A stretch of 64,000 nucleotides of DNA from Rutidosis leptorrhynchoides (Eukaryota; Streptophyta; Magnoliopsida; Asterales; Asteraceae): assembly GCF_046630445.1 (NCBI RefSeq), contig NC_092338.1, positions 339,411,001 to 339,475,000 on the forward strand, read 5' to 3'. Positions 45,723 to 57,166 of this stretch are shown piece by piece; the first letter of the stretch is position 1; each line of letters opens with the position of its first letter. The translations under genes and the position numbers were made by a program. Below the pieces are notes generated by a model, which was not told the origin of the DNA, did no database searches, and saw nothing but the letters and a program-made list of their open reading frames with translations.

Positions 45723-48700
45723 CTCGATCAAGACATCGTTTAACAAATATAACCGCCGTTGATTTTTCTTTAGAATCGTCATCCAGTCGACCAAGTACTT
45801 CAGTTCAAATTTCCGATAATCCAGTTTTTGAAACAAACCTCACAATTGAGAATCCAGAAAATATTCAGGAACGGTTCATAGATCCTGAACCATTAAACTT
45901 TCCTCCGGAACCACCAATCATTCAAACAGAGATTGTTGAGGAACGAACTATTAAATCAGAATCATCTAGTGATACCGAGTCAACAAATTCAATTATGGAG
46001 AATCTGGAACCTTTAAGTATGGAAGACCGAATGAGAGCTAAACGCACTGGCCAAGGTCACGCAATTACTCATCCAGACATTAATGCGCCAGATTATGAAA
46101 TCAAAGGACAAATTCTACACATGGTGACTAATCAATGCCAATTTAGTGGTGCGCCGAAGGAAGATCCAAATGAACATCTACGTACCTTTAATAGGATCTG
46201 CACACTATTTAAAATCCGAGAAGTGGAGGATGAACAGATATATCTCATGTTATTTCCCTGGACTTTAAAGGGAGAAGCCAAAGATTGGTTGGAATCGTTA
46301 CCTGAAGGGGCGATCGATACATGGGATGTTTTAGTTGACAAATTTCTTAAACAATTCTTTCCTGCATCTAAAGCCGTAAGACTTCAAGCAGAAATTGTTA
46401 CGTTCACACAAAAGCCAAATGAAACTCTATATGAGGCGTGGACAAGATATGGAAAGTTGTTAAGAGGATGTCCGCAACATGGTTTAGACACCTGTCAAAT
46501 AGTACAAATATTTTACCGAGGATGCGACATCACTACAAGAAAAGACATAGACATAGCAGCTGGTGGTTCTATTATGAAGAAAACCGAAACTGATGCTTAC
46601 AAAATTATTGATAACACTGCTTCCCACTCGCATGAGTGGCACCAAGAAAAAGATATCATTAGATCATCTAAAGCAGCTAGAGCCGATTCTAGCCATGACT
46701 TAGATTCCATTTCAGCAAAGATAGATGCTTTCGAGAGACGAATGGAAAAGATGACTAAAGATATTCACTCAATACGAATTAGTTGTGAGCAGTGTGGAGG
46801 ACCACATTTGACAAAAGATTGTCTCAGTATTGAATTAACAATGGAACAAAGAGAGAATATTTCATACATAAACCAAAGGCCTGGAAATAATTATCAGAAT
46901 AATTATCAACCGCCAAGACCGATTTACAATCAAAACCAGAATTATAACCGAAATATTCCATACAATAACCAACAAGGTCCTAGCAATCAACAAGTATCCA
47001 ATAATACTTATAATCAGCAAAGACCGAATTTTCAAAACAAACCACCACAACAAACCGATGATAAAAAGCCAAATTTAGAAGATATGATGACGAAGCTAGT
47101 TGAAACTCAAACGCAGTTTTTCACATCTCAAAAACAAACCAATGAACAAAATGCTCAAGCATTTAGAAATCAACAAGCTTCTATTCAAAATCTGGAACAA
47201 GAAGTAAGTAACCTAGCAAGGTTAATAGGTGAAACAAAACCGGGAAGTTTACCTAGTGATACAAATGCTAACCCCCGGAATGAAACAGCTAAAGCTATTA
47301 CCACAAGAAGTGGTACAACACTTAAACCACCTGAAATACCTGTAACTTCTGATGAAACTATTCCTACTACACAAGAACCACAACCTGATCAAGATAAGGA
47401 AAAAGAACCGGTAGTTGAAAAGGTTAATGAAGATAACACAGTTAAGAATAAACCTTATGTTAAACCATACCAACCACCACTTCCTTATCCGAGTAAAATG
47501 AAGAAGGAAAAACTTGAAGCCGAGCAATCCAAATTCTTGGATATGTTTAAACAGATAAATGTAAATCTTCCTTTCATTGATGTAATTTCAGGAATGCCAA
47601 GATATGCTAAATTCTTGAAAGATCTAATCACAAATAGAAAGAAAATGGAAGAACTCTCGGCTGTTACTATGAATGCTAATTGTTCAGCAGTGCTGTTGAA
47701 TAAGATACCAGAAAAACTATCTGATCCAGGAAGTTTCACAATTCCATGTTTTCTGGGTAGTCTTAGTTCAATAGAAGCATTGGCAGACTTAGGTGCTAGT
47801 ATAAATCTAATGCCGTATTCACTATACGCTAAACTAGACCTTGGAGAATTGAAACCAACCAGAATAAGCATACAACTAGCCGATAGATCAATAAAATATC
47901 CTAGAGGGATAATGGAGAACATGCTAGTTAAAGTTGGTACTTTAGTATTTCCAGTAGATTTTGTTGTTCTGGACATGGAAGAAGATTCTCAAGTTCCTCT
48001 CATATTAGGAAGACCATTCTTAAACACGGCTAAAGCAATGATAGACGTGTTCGGTAAGAAACTGACCCTAAGTATAGAGGATGAGAGTGTTACCTTTTCA
48101 GTTGATAGAGCAATGCAACAACCACAATCTGCAGATGATACATGTTATTATATTCAAACTATAGATGCACATGCAGAATTATTAGAAGAATTTCCAGAAT
48201 TACAAGGAACAGGAGAATGTTCTTTAGGAGAAGGTAATGAACCAATTGATGAAGCTGAAATGTTAGCTACACTTATAGCTAATGGATATGAACCAACAAC
48301 AGAAGAAATTCAAATGCTAAAAGAAGAAGACAGATATCGATATAAATCATCGATAGAAGAACCTCCGAAATTAGAGTTAAAGCCACTTCCAAACCATTTG
48401 GAATACGCTTATTTACATGGTGAATCTGAATTACCTGTAATAATATCGTCTTCTCTTACTGAAAATGAGAAATCACAACTCATTTCTGTGTTGAAAGCTC
48501 ATAAACCAGCCATTGCATGGAAGATTCATGATATTAAAGGAATAAGTCCTTCGTATTGCACACATAAAATCCTTATGGAAGAAGGTCATAAAACGTATGT
48601 GCAACGCCAACGAAGACTAAATCCTAATATGCAAGATGTAGTTAAGAAAGAGATTATTAAACTGCTAGATGCAGGTTTGATATATCCAATCTCTGATAGT

Positions 48701-51280
48701 CCATGGGTAAGCCCAGTTCAATGCGTGCCTAAGAAGGGTGGCATGACTGTCATTACAAATGAGAAAAATGAGCTTATTCCTACTAGGACTGTAACAGGAT
48801 GGCGTGTATGTATTGATTATAGAAAATTAAATGACGCCACCAGAAAAGATCACTTTCCCTTACCTTTCATAGATCAAATGTTGGAAAGATTAGCCGGAAA
48901 TAGTTACTATTGTTTTCTAGATGGATTTTCCGGATATTTTCAAATTCCAATAGCACCCGAAGATCAAGAGAAAACCACATTCACGTGCCCTTATGGTACT
49001 TTTGCTTACAAACGCATGCCATTTGGACTTTGTAACGCCCCTGCAACCTTTCAGAGGTGTATGATGGCGATTTTTCACGACATGATAGAAGAATGCATGG
49101 AAGTATTCATGGATGACTTTTCAGTCTTCGGTGATACATTTAAATCATGTCTAGTTAATCTGGAACGAATGCTAATTAGATGCGAAAAATCAAATCTAGT
49201 ACTTAATTGGGAGAAATGCCATTTCATGGTTAAAGAAGGCATCGTTCTTGGACATAAAATTTCAAAAGAAGGAATTGAAGTGGATAGAGCTAAAGTAGAT
49301 GTAATTGCTAAACTTCCACATCCCACCAATGTTAGAGGAGTTAGGAGTTTTCTAGGGCATGCCGGTTTTTACCGACGTTTCATAAAAGATTTTTCTAAAA
49401 TTGCCACTCCTATGAATAAACTCCTAGAAAAGGATGCGCCATTCATCTTTTCAGATGAATGTATCAAATCTTTTAATATTCTTAAAGAAAAACTCACTAA
49501 TGCACCGATCATGATAACACCAAATTGGAATCTACCATTTGAACTAATGTGCGATGCAAGTGATTTTGCAATGGGAGCCGTTTTAGGACAAAGGATTGAA
49601 AAACGATTTCAACCTATATATTATGCTAGTAAGACATTACAAGGAGCACAAACGAACTATACAACTACTGAAAAAGAACTCCTTGCTATTGTCTTTGCTT
49701 TTGACAAATTTCGATCATATCTAGTTCTAGCAAAAACGGTGGTCTATACCGACCATTCTGCTCTTAGATACCTATTTTCAAAACAAGATGCTAAACCAAG
49801 ATTAATCCGTTGGATCTTACTCTTACAAGAGTTTGATATTGAAATCCGAGATAAAAAAGGAGCAGAAAATCTCGCCGCTGATCATCTTTCTCGTCTTGAA
49901 AATCCCGAATTAGAAGTTCTGAATGAATCGGCCATACAAGACAACTTTCCTGATAAATATCTATTGAAAATAGATTATAAAGAAATCCCATGGTTTGCAG
50001 ACTATGCAAACTACTTAGTTTGTGGATTCCTTGAAAAAGGATTATCGTACCAAAGACGAAAGAAATTCTTCAGTGATATAAAACACTATTTCTGGGAAGA
50101 TCCACATCTGTTTAAAAGTTGTCCCGATGGAATAATACGCCGATGCGTATTTGGAGATGAAGCTAGTAAAATTTTAAACCATTGTCACACAGGACCAACA
50201 GGAGGGCATTATGGGCCTCAACTAACAGCAAGAAAAGTTTATGAAGCTGGATTCTATTGGCCTACAATTTACAAAGACGCACACCTTCTTTGCAAATCCT
50301 GTGATGCATGTCAAAGGACCGGAAAAATAAGTCAACGTGATGAAATGCCACAAAATGTCATCCAAGTATGTGAAGTATTTGACATTTGGGGTATTGACTT
50401 TATGGGTCCATTTCCAAAATCTCATAATAATCTATATATACTCGTAGCCATTGATTATGTATCTAAATGGGCGGAAGCACAAGCTCTCACAACTAACGAT
50501 GCACGAGTTGTAGTCAACTTTTTAAAACGTCTTTTCACAAGGTTTGGAACACCGAAAGCTTTAATAAGTGATCGGGGTACTCATTTTTGTAATAATCAAC
50601 TTGAGAAAGTTCTTAAAAGATATGGAGTAACTCATAAAATCTCCACCGCATATCATCCACAAACAAGTGGACAAGTTGAAAATACAAACCGAGCCTTAAA
50701 ACGTATTCTAGAGAAAACCGTAGGATCAAATCCGAAGGAATGGTCCATTAAATTGGAGGATGCACTCTGGGCTTTTAGAACAGCCTACAAAACTCCAATT
50801 GGAACCACACCTTTTAGACTTGTTTATGGAAAAGCATGTCATCTTCCAGTAGAAATTGAACACAAAGCATTTTGGGCTTTGAAGACATGTAATCTTGATT
50901 TACATGAAGCCGGACGTCTACGATTAAGTCAACTAAACGAATTAGAAGAATTAAGACATGAAGCATACGAAAATTCGTTAATCTATAAAGAAAGAACGAA
51001 GAAATGGCATGATAAAATAATCAGAAGTTCAAAAGAATTTAAAGAAGGAGACAGAGTTCTTCTTTTCAATTCACGATTCAAGCTATTTCCTGGAAAATTG
51101 AAATCAAGATGGTCTGGACCATTCATAGTCAAAAGAGTTTTCCCATACGGAACGATAGAATTGATAAATTCAAATGGGATTGAATTTAAAGTTAATGGTC
51201 ACAGAGTTAAACATTACATACATGGTCCAATGGAAGTCGACAACGAAGTTAATCACAATTTCGACACCACAGCTAACTAA
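45674..51280 (+). CDS. gag-pol: Athila gag-pol polyprotein, intact (1868 codons)
   Basis: A single open frame encodes all core functions. Gag covers about residues 110-500, with a zinc knuckle of CX2CX3HX4C type (C371, C374, H378, C383) and an Asn/Gln-rich linker. The aspartic protease has D705-L-G-A-S. Reverse transcriptase has FLDGFSGY (D1083) and catalytic F-M-D-D (1145-1148). RNase H starts at D1294 in [13 protein letters not shown]. Integrase has an H/C zinc-binding module (H1503-H1512, C1543, C1546), a D1575, D1633, E1669 triad with 35 residues between the last two, and a GPF-type C-terminal segment at 1813-1817. No chromodomain follows, as expected for Athila. ATG 45674 is chosen because the same start and frame are kept in copy 1. 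A polyprotein this complete in an element with young LTRs suggests recent activity. Confidence 0.95.
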   Translation: MHRARRSSPFVRSPPVTRSRHRLTNITAVDFSLESSSSRPSTSVQISDNPVFETNLTIENPENIQERFIDPEPLNFPPEPPIIQTEIVEERTIKSESSSDTESTNSIMENLEPLSMEDRMRAKRTGQGHAITHPDINAPDYEIKGQILHMVTNQCQFSGAPKEDPNEHLRTFNRICTLFKIREVEDEQIYLMLFPWTLKGEAKDWLESLPEGAIDTWDVLVDKFLKQFFPASKAVRLQAEIVTFTQKPNETLYEAWTRYGKLLRGCPQHGLDTCQIVQIFYRGCDITTRKDIDIAAGGSIMKKTETDAYKIIDNTASHSHEWHQEKDIIRSSKAARADSSHDLDSISAKIDAFERRMEKMTKDIHSIRISCEQCGGPHLTKDCLSIELTMEQRENISYINQRPGNNYQNNYQPPRPIYNQNQNYNRNIPYNNQQGPSNQQVSNNTYNQQRPNFQNKPPQQTDDKKPNLEDMMTKLVETQTQFFTSQKQTNEQNAQAFRNQQASIQNLEQEVSNLARLIGETKPGSLPSDTNANPRNETAKAITTRSGTTLKPPEIPVTSDETIPTTQEPQPDQDKEKEPVVEKVNEDNTVKNKPYVKPYQPPLPYPSKMKKEKLEAEQSKFLDMFKQINVNLPFIDVISGMPRYAKFLKDLITNRKKMEELSAVTMNANCSAVLLNKIPEKLSDPGSFTIPCFLGSLSSIEALADLGASINLMPYSLYAKLDLGELKPTRISIQLADRSIKYPRGIMENMLVKVGTLVFPVDFVVLDMEEDSQVPLILGRPFLNTAKAMIDVFGKKLTLSIEDESVTFSVDRAMQQPQSADDTCYYIQTIDAHAELLEEFPELQGTGECSLGEGNEPIDEAEMLATLIANGYEPTTEEIQMLKEEDRYRYKSSIEEPPKLELKPLPNHLEYAYLHGESELPVIISSSLTENEKSQLISVLKAHKPAIAWKIHDIKGISPSYCTHKILMEEGHKTYVQRQRRLNPNMQDVVKKEIIKLLDAGLIYPISDSPWVSPVQCVPKKGGMTVITNEKNELIPTRTVTGWRVCIDYRKLNDATRKDHFPLPFIDQMLERLAGNSYYCFLDGFSGYFQIPIAPEDQEKTTFTCPYGTFAYKRMPFGLCNAPATFQRCMMAIFHDMIEECMEVFMDDFSVFGDTFKSCLVNLERMLIRCEKSNLVLNWEKCHFMVKEGIVLGHKISKEGIEVDRAKVDVIAKLPHPTNVRGVRSFLGHAGFYRRFIKDFSKIATPMNKLLEKDAPFIFSDECIKSFNILKEKLTNAPIMITPNWNLPFELMCDASDFAMGAVLGQRIEKRFQPIYYASKTLQGAQTNYTTTEKELLAIVFAFDKFRSYLVLAKTVVYTDHSALRYLFSKQDAKPRLIRWILLLQEFDIEIRDKKGAENLAADHLSRLENPELEVLNESAIQDNFPDKYLLKIDYKEIPWFADYANYLVCGFLEKGLSYQRRKKFFSDIKHYFWEDPHLFKSCPDGIIRRCVFGDEASKILNHCHTGPTGGHYGPQLTARKVYEAGFYWPTIYKDAHLLCKSCDACQRTGKISQRDEMPQNVIQVCEVFDIWGIDFMGPFPKSHNNLYILVAIDYVSKWAEAQALTTNDARVVVNFLKRLFTRFGTPKALISDRGTHFCNNQLEKVLKRYGVTHKISTAYHPQTSGQVENTNRALKRILEKTVGSNPKEWSIKLEDALWAFRTAYKTPIGTTPFRLVYGKACHLPVEIEHKAFWALKTCNLDLHEAGRLRLSQLNELEELRHEAYENSLIYKERTKKWHDKIIRSSKEFKEGDRVLLFNSRFKLFPGKLKSRWSGPFIVKRVFPYGTIELINSNGIEFKVNGHRVKHYIHGPMEVDNEVNHNFDTTAN

Positions 51281-51451
51281 GTGTGGGGAGAATCAAGTCT
51301 TTAAAGGATAATATGTATTTCTGTTAGAGTTAGATTGTCTGTTTTCGTGTAGTTCTCGAAAATGGAACACGTATGGTCTTTCCCTAGCAGACCCTAAAGA
51401 ACTAGTCTTCTCCCCCCATTCTGAATTTTTATTTTTTTAGGTTTTTACGAT

Positions 51452-51868
51452 ATGAAGACTGCCTGTGAACTAAACCATGGTCTAATGCTACACGCTTTGA
51501 TCACTAAAAGAAATAATGACATACTACCGAGTGAAATAGTATCAGTAATCAGAGAAAGAATGGACGGAGTTAGAAAAGGATCCAGATGCGAAGATAATAA
51601 GTTACAATTTGGTAAAGGAAAATCAAAATCCGCAGCGAAAAGAAGAGCACGACACCTAGAACGATGTCACAAATGCGGAAAATGGTCCCATGGAGGTAAA
51701 TGTTCAAATAATCAAACTTATTCAAATACCGAATTTGTTACTTTATGCAGAGACGGACCGTTCATATGTTTAGAAGAAAAGACAATGAATGCTCGAGGTT
51801 ACGCCTATGCAGCCATGGAAAACCAATTAAATCGACTATCTTATGAATATAATAGATCATATAACTAA
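51452..51868 (+). CDS. Athila zinc-knuckle accessory ORF, copy 2 (138 codons)
   Basis: Same protein as copy 1 (two substitutions, Leu to Ile and Ala to Thr). It has a basic region (KGKSKSAAKRRARHLER), then a CX2CX4HX3C knuckle, then a Tyr-rich tail. It begins 12 bases after ATTTTTTTAG|G (AG 51439-51440), a good acceptor, and its stop is 16 bases before ACAG|GTATGT, a good donor, so it fills one candidate exon. Position between integrase and the env-position ORF suggests expression from a spliced or subgenomic RNA. Function is unknown; nucleic-acid binding is inferred. Confidence 0.75.
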   Translation: MKTACELNHGLMLHALITKRNNDILPSEIVSVIRERMDGVRKGSRCEDNKLQFGKGKSKSAAKRRARHLERCHKCGKWSHGGKCSNNQTYSNTEFVTLCRDGPFICLEEKTMNARGYAYAAMENQLNRLSYEYNRSYN

Positions 51869-51884
51869 GAAATCTATTTCACAG

Positions 51885-52812
51885 GTATGTCTGTACATTT
51901 TTATTTTTATTTTTATTTTTAACCTTTTGATAATAAACGCTAATTTGTTCGCTAAAAAGTATTAAATTGGTATTAAATAAAATTAGGTTTGGCGACCGAA
52001 ATTATTGATATCCTTCAAAAATTTATTACATCACTGCGAAATTTAACGTTTATTCTTAAGGTATAAATATCTTTAATCAATCAACCCATAATATTTCAAA
52101 AATTCGTCATGAGTTAAATTAGGTCTTGGAACCGAAATTACTTTACCGAAAAGAGGGGCGCATATTTTTGATAATATTTGATTGATTAAAGTGGGATAAA
52201 AAGACAAAAAGATTTTTAATTTTATTTTTAAAATTAATATTTAAATCTTAAATTAATATTGTAAACTTTGTAAAAACAATATTTTTAAAAATTGTAAATA
52301 TTTGAAAAATTAATATAAGTTTGGTGTGAATTTATAATATGAATTTTTAAATTAAGTTTGGTTTGAATTTTTAATTTTTAAAATATGAAATTTTAATTTT
52401 ATGCATTTCAAATTTTAAGTTTGGTGTGATTATTTTTTTATTAATTTTGAATTTTATATTTAAGTTGTGTGAATTTAAAAACAAAAATTTACTTTATCTC
52501 ATTAAGTTAAGAATATGATTTTTAAAATTCGTCTTAAGTTGAAGACTAGGTCTTTGAACCGAAATTGCTTTACCCGAGGGAGGGACGAGAACTTTTATTA
52601 TCATTATTTTTAATCTTATTGATTTAAAGTATGCCAAAAACATTAAAAAAAACCCAAAAATCTTAGCTTTTAAAACAATCGCTACAAAAAGACAAATTTT
52701 AAAATTTTGTCGAAGGACGGACTAGGACATCGATCCGAAACGACCTCGTCCTAAATAATAAGGGAAACAAAATTTTAAAATTAATTACTTAATTGTTTTA
52801 ATAAGTTAATGA

Positions 52813-52850
<38 letters not shown>

Positions 52851-53741
52851 AAACTCCGCGACTCGCGGAGTTTGGAGGGTAAATCTCCGCGACTCGCGGA
52901 GAGACCGGATTACAGAAAAAAAAATAAGAGCTGCACACGAACTGATCAGCTCCCACACACAAACACACTGCATAAACACCCGAAAAATACTGCGAAAACC
53001 CACGAAAATCACCCCCAAAAATCTCAATTTTTAACCGTTAATCACCAAATTTTTTGCTAAAATCATGTTGAGAAGGATGATATCTAAGAACTACTCAAGA
53101 AAAACGGTAAATTTCTACACCTAAACACCATTTAATTCGAATTTTAGTGTTCTTGAGCTATTTTTTCCCCAATTTGATTTTGATGCTTTTTAGTGTAATT
53201 AGACTTAAATTGTTTATGTATTATGCTTGTATAACCTAGATTGATGCTGTTTAACATGATTAGAAGCCGTAAACTTCAAATTTTGAATAATCTAGGGTTT
53301 GTGTTCTTGAGCAATTTGGGGCTTTTTGATATAAACAGGTTATGGCCGATTTTTGTCATGAATTGTTGCTAAATTGAGTAGTGTAACATGTCTAGGTAGT
53401 TACATGATCCAAACTTTGAGCCTAAACATGATTTTGAGAATTAAAGTGGACTTTTTCAAGTCCAAAATTCATGAACTTGATTTTTGAAAGATAATGCCAT
53501 TTGAGACTTGTTTATTTGCTAGTAATGATTATTTTGACATGTTATTTGAGTTGAATGCTTATGAACTTGGCAAAAATTTTCGTATATGCTTATTTGAAAA
53601 AGTGTAGATTTGATAAAAATGTGAAAATAAGCTTAAGTTTGATATAAATTGATAATGTCATTGTAATTATTTTGATTGATGATTTTGCTGACACTAATGC
53701 ATATTTGGATGCACAAAATTTGTGTTTGATGTGTTTTGCAG
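51885..53741 (+). other. Apparent intron between zinc-knuckle ORF and third ORF, copy 2
   Basis: Donor GT at 51885-51886 in ACAG|GTATGT; acceptor AG at 53740-53741 in TTTTGCAG|AATG. Length is 1857 bp. It has no ORF of note, a poly(A) run (about 52816-52848) and a palindrome pair. The ATG at 51843, overlapping the zinc-knuckle ORF in the +1 frame, is open for 14 codons to the donor and in phase with the third ORF. Confidence 0.55.
52851..52902 (+). repeat. Palindrome pair in Athila copy 2 intron region
   Basis: A 23-bp palindrome with 11-bp arms around one central base (52851-52873; AAACTCCGCGA-C-TCGCGGAGTTT) and TCTCCGCGACTCGCGGAGA (52884-52902), 10 bp apart. These are the longest arms of any Athila site. 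Confidence 0.92.
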
Positions 53742-55087
53742 AATGAAAGGGGTGAATCTTCATCCCAAGCCCGCCATGCTCCTGCTGAGAACTTGGAACA
53801 ACAGGAGGTAGATAACTACTACAAGCAGGATGTACCTCATCCAGTCATGACCTTTTCAGATATGCACTTGGAACAGTTGCACCCGAACCTGCGATTTGAC
53901 AGACTTTGGATAGATTATCCAAAATATCAACGGGGTTTGCATACTCTTCATTCCAAGGTTGTTGAGGTACCGAGGGTCATAGAATGGGGACCCTTGGAAG
54001 CTGTAGAATTGGCCGGGCCAATTAGGGAATTACTGGTACAGAGGTATGGTAATTCTTCTTTTAATGACTGGATATGTTTATTCACCATACGCAGACCTGT
54101 ATATAAAGTATGGTGTGAAGAGTTGTTATGTAGTATAGAGTTGAATGATCGGGTAGCTAGTTTAACCGATCGTTCTTTTATTAGATTTTTGTTAGGCGGT
54201 TCGATGCGCCACATGTCTTTACTGGACATGGCTCAGGCTTTACGTATATATACGCCTGAGGAGTTAGCGTCTGCCGATTATAGAGGATTGATACTAAACG
54301 GTAGAAAGATAGATGAGAATTTTGATACACACGGTGTGTGGAGTCAAATGACAAGCCATCACCGTTTCAAAGGGGGAAACTACTGTTATTTGGATATAGA
54401 TAGAGCCGAATTAAGAGTAATACATAGGTTTTTAGCTAATTCGATTACACAAAGGGGTAAAAACAAAGAAAAGGTAAATGAACAAGATTTGTTTTACCAT
54501 ATGTGTATTCGAGACCCACACAGCGCTGTAAGTATACCATATTGTGTGGGTTATTATTTATCAGCTATGGTTCGAGGGATGCGTCCACATAGCATAATAG
54601 GAGGTGGTATTTTTATTACTTTGATTGGTGAATATCTCGGTGTGGATATAAGTCGGGGGGGATTATTAGTAGAAGAGCCGGAACCCCGCGACACTATAGG
54701 TTTAAATGTATACCATGGTGCGAAAGTTTTGAAGCGGCGAAATAACGCCGCAGTACGATACAATGGTAGACATCCACAGGTAGAGAGAAACCAGGAACAA
54801 GGTAATGTAGGAGGGGGAATGAGATGCAAGAAATGCATAGGTTTATAGCTTCTCAGGAATACGAAAATGCTAGACAGAGAGCATTTGAAGATGGGCAAGT
54901 TCATCAGAACCAGATCATAGCGCATTGCCAACATATAGGTAGAAACTATATTCCTACACCGAAACCCGTCTTCCCTCCTTGGTCGATAGAGATGCAGCCA
55001 CCATATCCTATGTATGACCCTGCCGAAGCATTCTATAGCACTTATGGTTATGCGTGGAACCCCTATTGGTACCAATATCATCCTTAG
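53736..55087 (+). pseudogene. Athila third ORF, copy 2 (one-base frameshift)
   Basis: It matches the 450-codon third ORF of copy 1 for the first 360 residues, then shifts frame at a G run (54813-54817) that has five G here and six in copy 1. The C-terminal 87 or so codons continue in another frame (54824-55087) to the same end. As in copy 1 there is no ATG at the start: an in-frame TGA (53727-53729) precedes a splice acceptor. The homopolymer position means a sequencing error cannot be excluded. A truncated product would keep the ATHILA ORF1-like domain and lose the Gln/Tyr-rich tail. Confidence 0.85.
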
Positions 55088-57166
55088 TTTACTTTTTATT
55101 TTTTTTTTATTATTTTGTAATTTGTAATTATTGATGCATTTAATATTTTTGTTAATATTGTAATCATTTTTATAATTTCTAACTTTTTAGATTTTAATAA
55201 TTTTTGAATGTGGGGTAATAAACCAAACTTCAAAAATATGTATATATGTTTGCAGTTTATCTTATGTACAAAACAGGGTAAAACAACGCATTTTCAAAGA
55301 CTGGCATTAAGTTCAGCAAAAGCAACTAATTTTGACGACAAGATGCAAAATACATGTGAAATAACAACAAGACGGAATGAACAAATGATGTGCACCATTT
55401 ATCATTCAGCAAACAAACGCCAATATATTTGGAAACTTTGGTAAAAATTTAATCATTTTCACACAAATCACCCTCAATAATTTAAATTGTTACTGATTTC
55501 TTGCAAATGAGGGCATTGCAAGATCTTAAGTGTGGGAAGGGGTTAAATTCTTTCGGATTTTAAAAATTTTTACTTTATACACTTGGTTACCATTAAAAAT
55601 ACTAGTAAAGCAGTAGTTGTATTAGAATCTAGTGCTCTCTGATAAAAAAGAACAGCCCTAGTCTTATATACTGACTACCCAATTCTAGTAAAATTTTTCA
55701 AAATTTTTAATTAAATGAATTCAAATCATGTTTATACATATTTATGAACGATAAAACTAGGTTTTAACACCGAAATTATTGTTACCTCGGAAAGGACATA
55801 AATTGAGAAACAAACTAAAATGTTAAAATTCATTTAAAATGGAATAGAGGACGATAAAAAGGAAAATAAAAGCCAAGTGTGGGAAAATTTACCAAGTTAT
55901 TTTAAACATATGTCACATATATCTGTAACAAATAACTGAAAATACTTTTGCTTTGAACTAAACTAAACTGTTTTACCCGATGAAAGAAAAGAAGAGATGG
56001 ATCTACACGATGAATCAATTCCATCATTAAAAGGAAGTAAAGTCTTCCGAAAAAGACACGCGCTTCTTGATTTAGGTCATGAAGTTGTCGTTCAGACCAG
56101 CTGTAGGTTGACGAAAAATCTAGAAAAGTCATCACTAAAATCAGCAGGAAATCCACGGACCTCAGCATTAAACAGGGTCGCCAAGTGGTCAGATTTATCC
56201 TAACCATGAGAAGGATTTATCTCGTACAATGGGGAGGCACCGTGCAAATTAGCTGGATAAGACTAATGAATCAGATCCCCAGAAAGGATAATCTCCTTAA
56301 AGATTAAAAATCAGCTTTTAAGACTGATATTACTCAATCCTAGAGATTGACCTTAAAGATTGAGAATTACAAACTCATGGAATTCGATGATATCTAAACT
56401 CGAGCTTAAACGAGAAAATATTTTGATCAAAATTATAAACCGATTTGTTTTCTGAAAACCCTATTTTCAATGCGTTCATTACCATTGAACGTAAAATCCT
56501 AGGAATTCACCTGGAATTCATTAGGTCACCTGAACCAAATCGGGTGTCAACCGTAAGAACGGTGGTTGCATAGCATGGTCAAAGACAGGACCTTGTGCCA
56601 GACCGAAAAATTATAAGGGTGAGCTTTACTATTGCTCCTACCAAGGATAGTAATTGCGTCCGACACGTTATAGACCATAATCAAAAGCATGTCACGGGAC
56701 ATTGCCTTAACAGTTGCTTGTTCAACGCTTTCCTTGACAACCGGACGGTAGTTTGCCGAAAGGTAATATACGGAACAAGTAAACTGGACGTGTTGCTTTC
56801 CAAATACAAGGTTAGCAAGTGGGTGACACAAAACCGCAAGTTTTGAGCTAAAATTTTCAAATCTGAAACCCACCAAACCCACAAAAATATTTTGCAAACA
56901 CCGGTAAAGGGTTATTCCGAAAAACTTATCTAGGGTAAAAACTAGATTTAATTTTCAAAAGATCAAATGTTTTCATAAAGATCCTATTTCCTTAATGGAT
57001 CTAAATTTTTATAGTCATGTGGGACTGTAAACCATATCGTTACTACCATTGTTTATACCGCCGTATAGAAATCACTGATGTACAAAGTGTGAAGAATAAA
57101 AAAGTGATTCTAGTATTTCAAGACAATATTGCTTGAGGACAAGCAACGCTCAAGTGTGGGAATATT
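55088..57166 (+). other. Athila copy 2 3' region
   Basis: About 2.1 kb between third ORF and 3' LTR. It ends with CAAGTGTGGGAATATT (polypurine-like). It contains a 78-codon ORF and otherwise only short frames on the opposite strand. The sequence TAAGTGTGGGAAGGG near 55527-55541 resembles the terminal purine tract and could be an internal duplicate of it. Confidence 0.55.
55208..55444 (+). CDS. Small ORF in Athila 3' region (78 codons)
   Basis: An ATG-started frame kept in both copies (copy 1: 15347-15583, minus) with about two amino-acid changes. The product is basic, with four Cys (CLQFILC, TCEITT, MMCTIY), and has no family I recognise. Conservation between such young copies says little about selection. 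Confidence 0.25.
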   Translation: MWGNKPNFKNMYICLQFILCTKQGKTTHFQRLALSSAKATNFDDKMQNTCEITTRRNEQMMCTIYHSANKRQYIWKLW

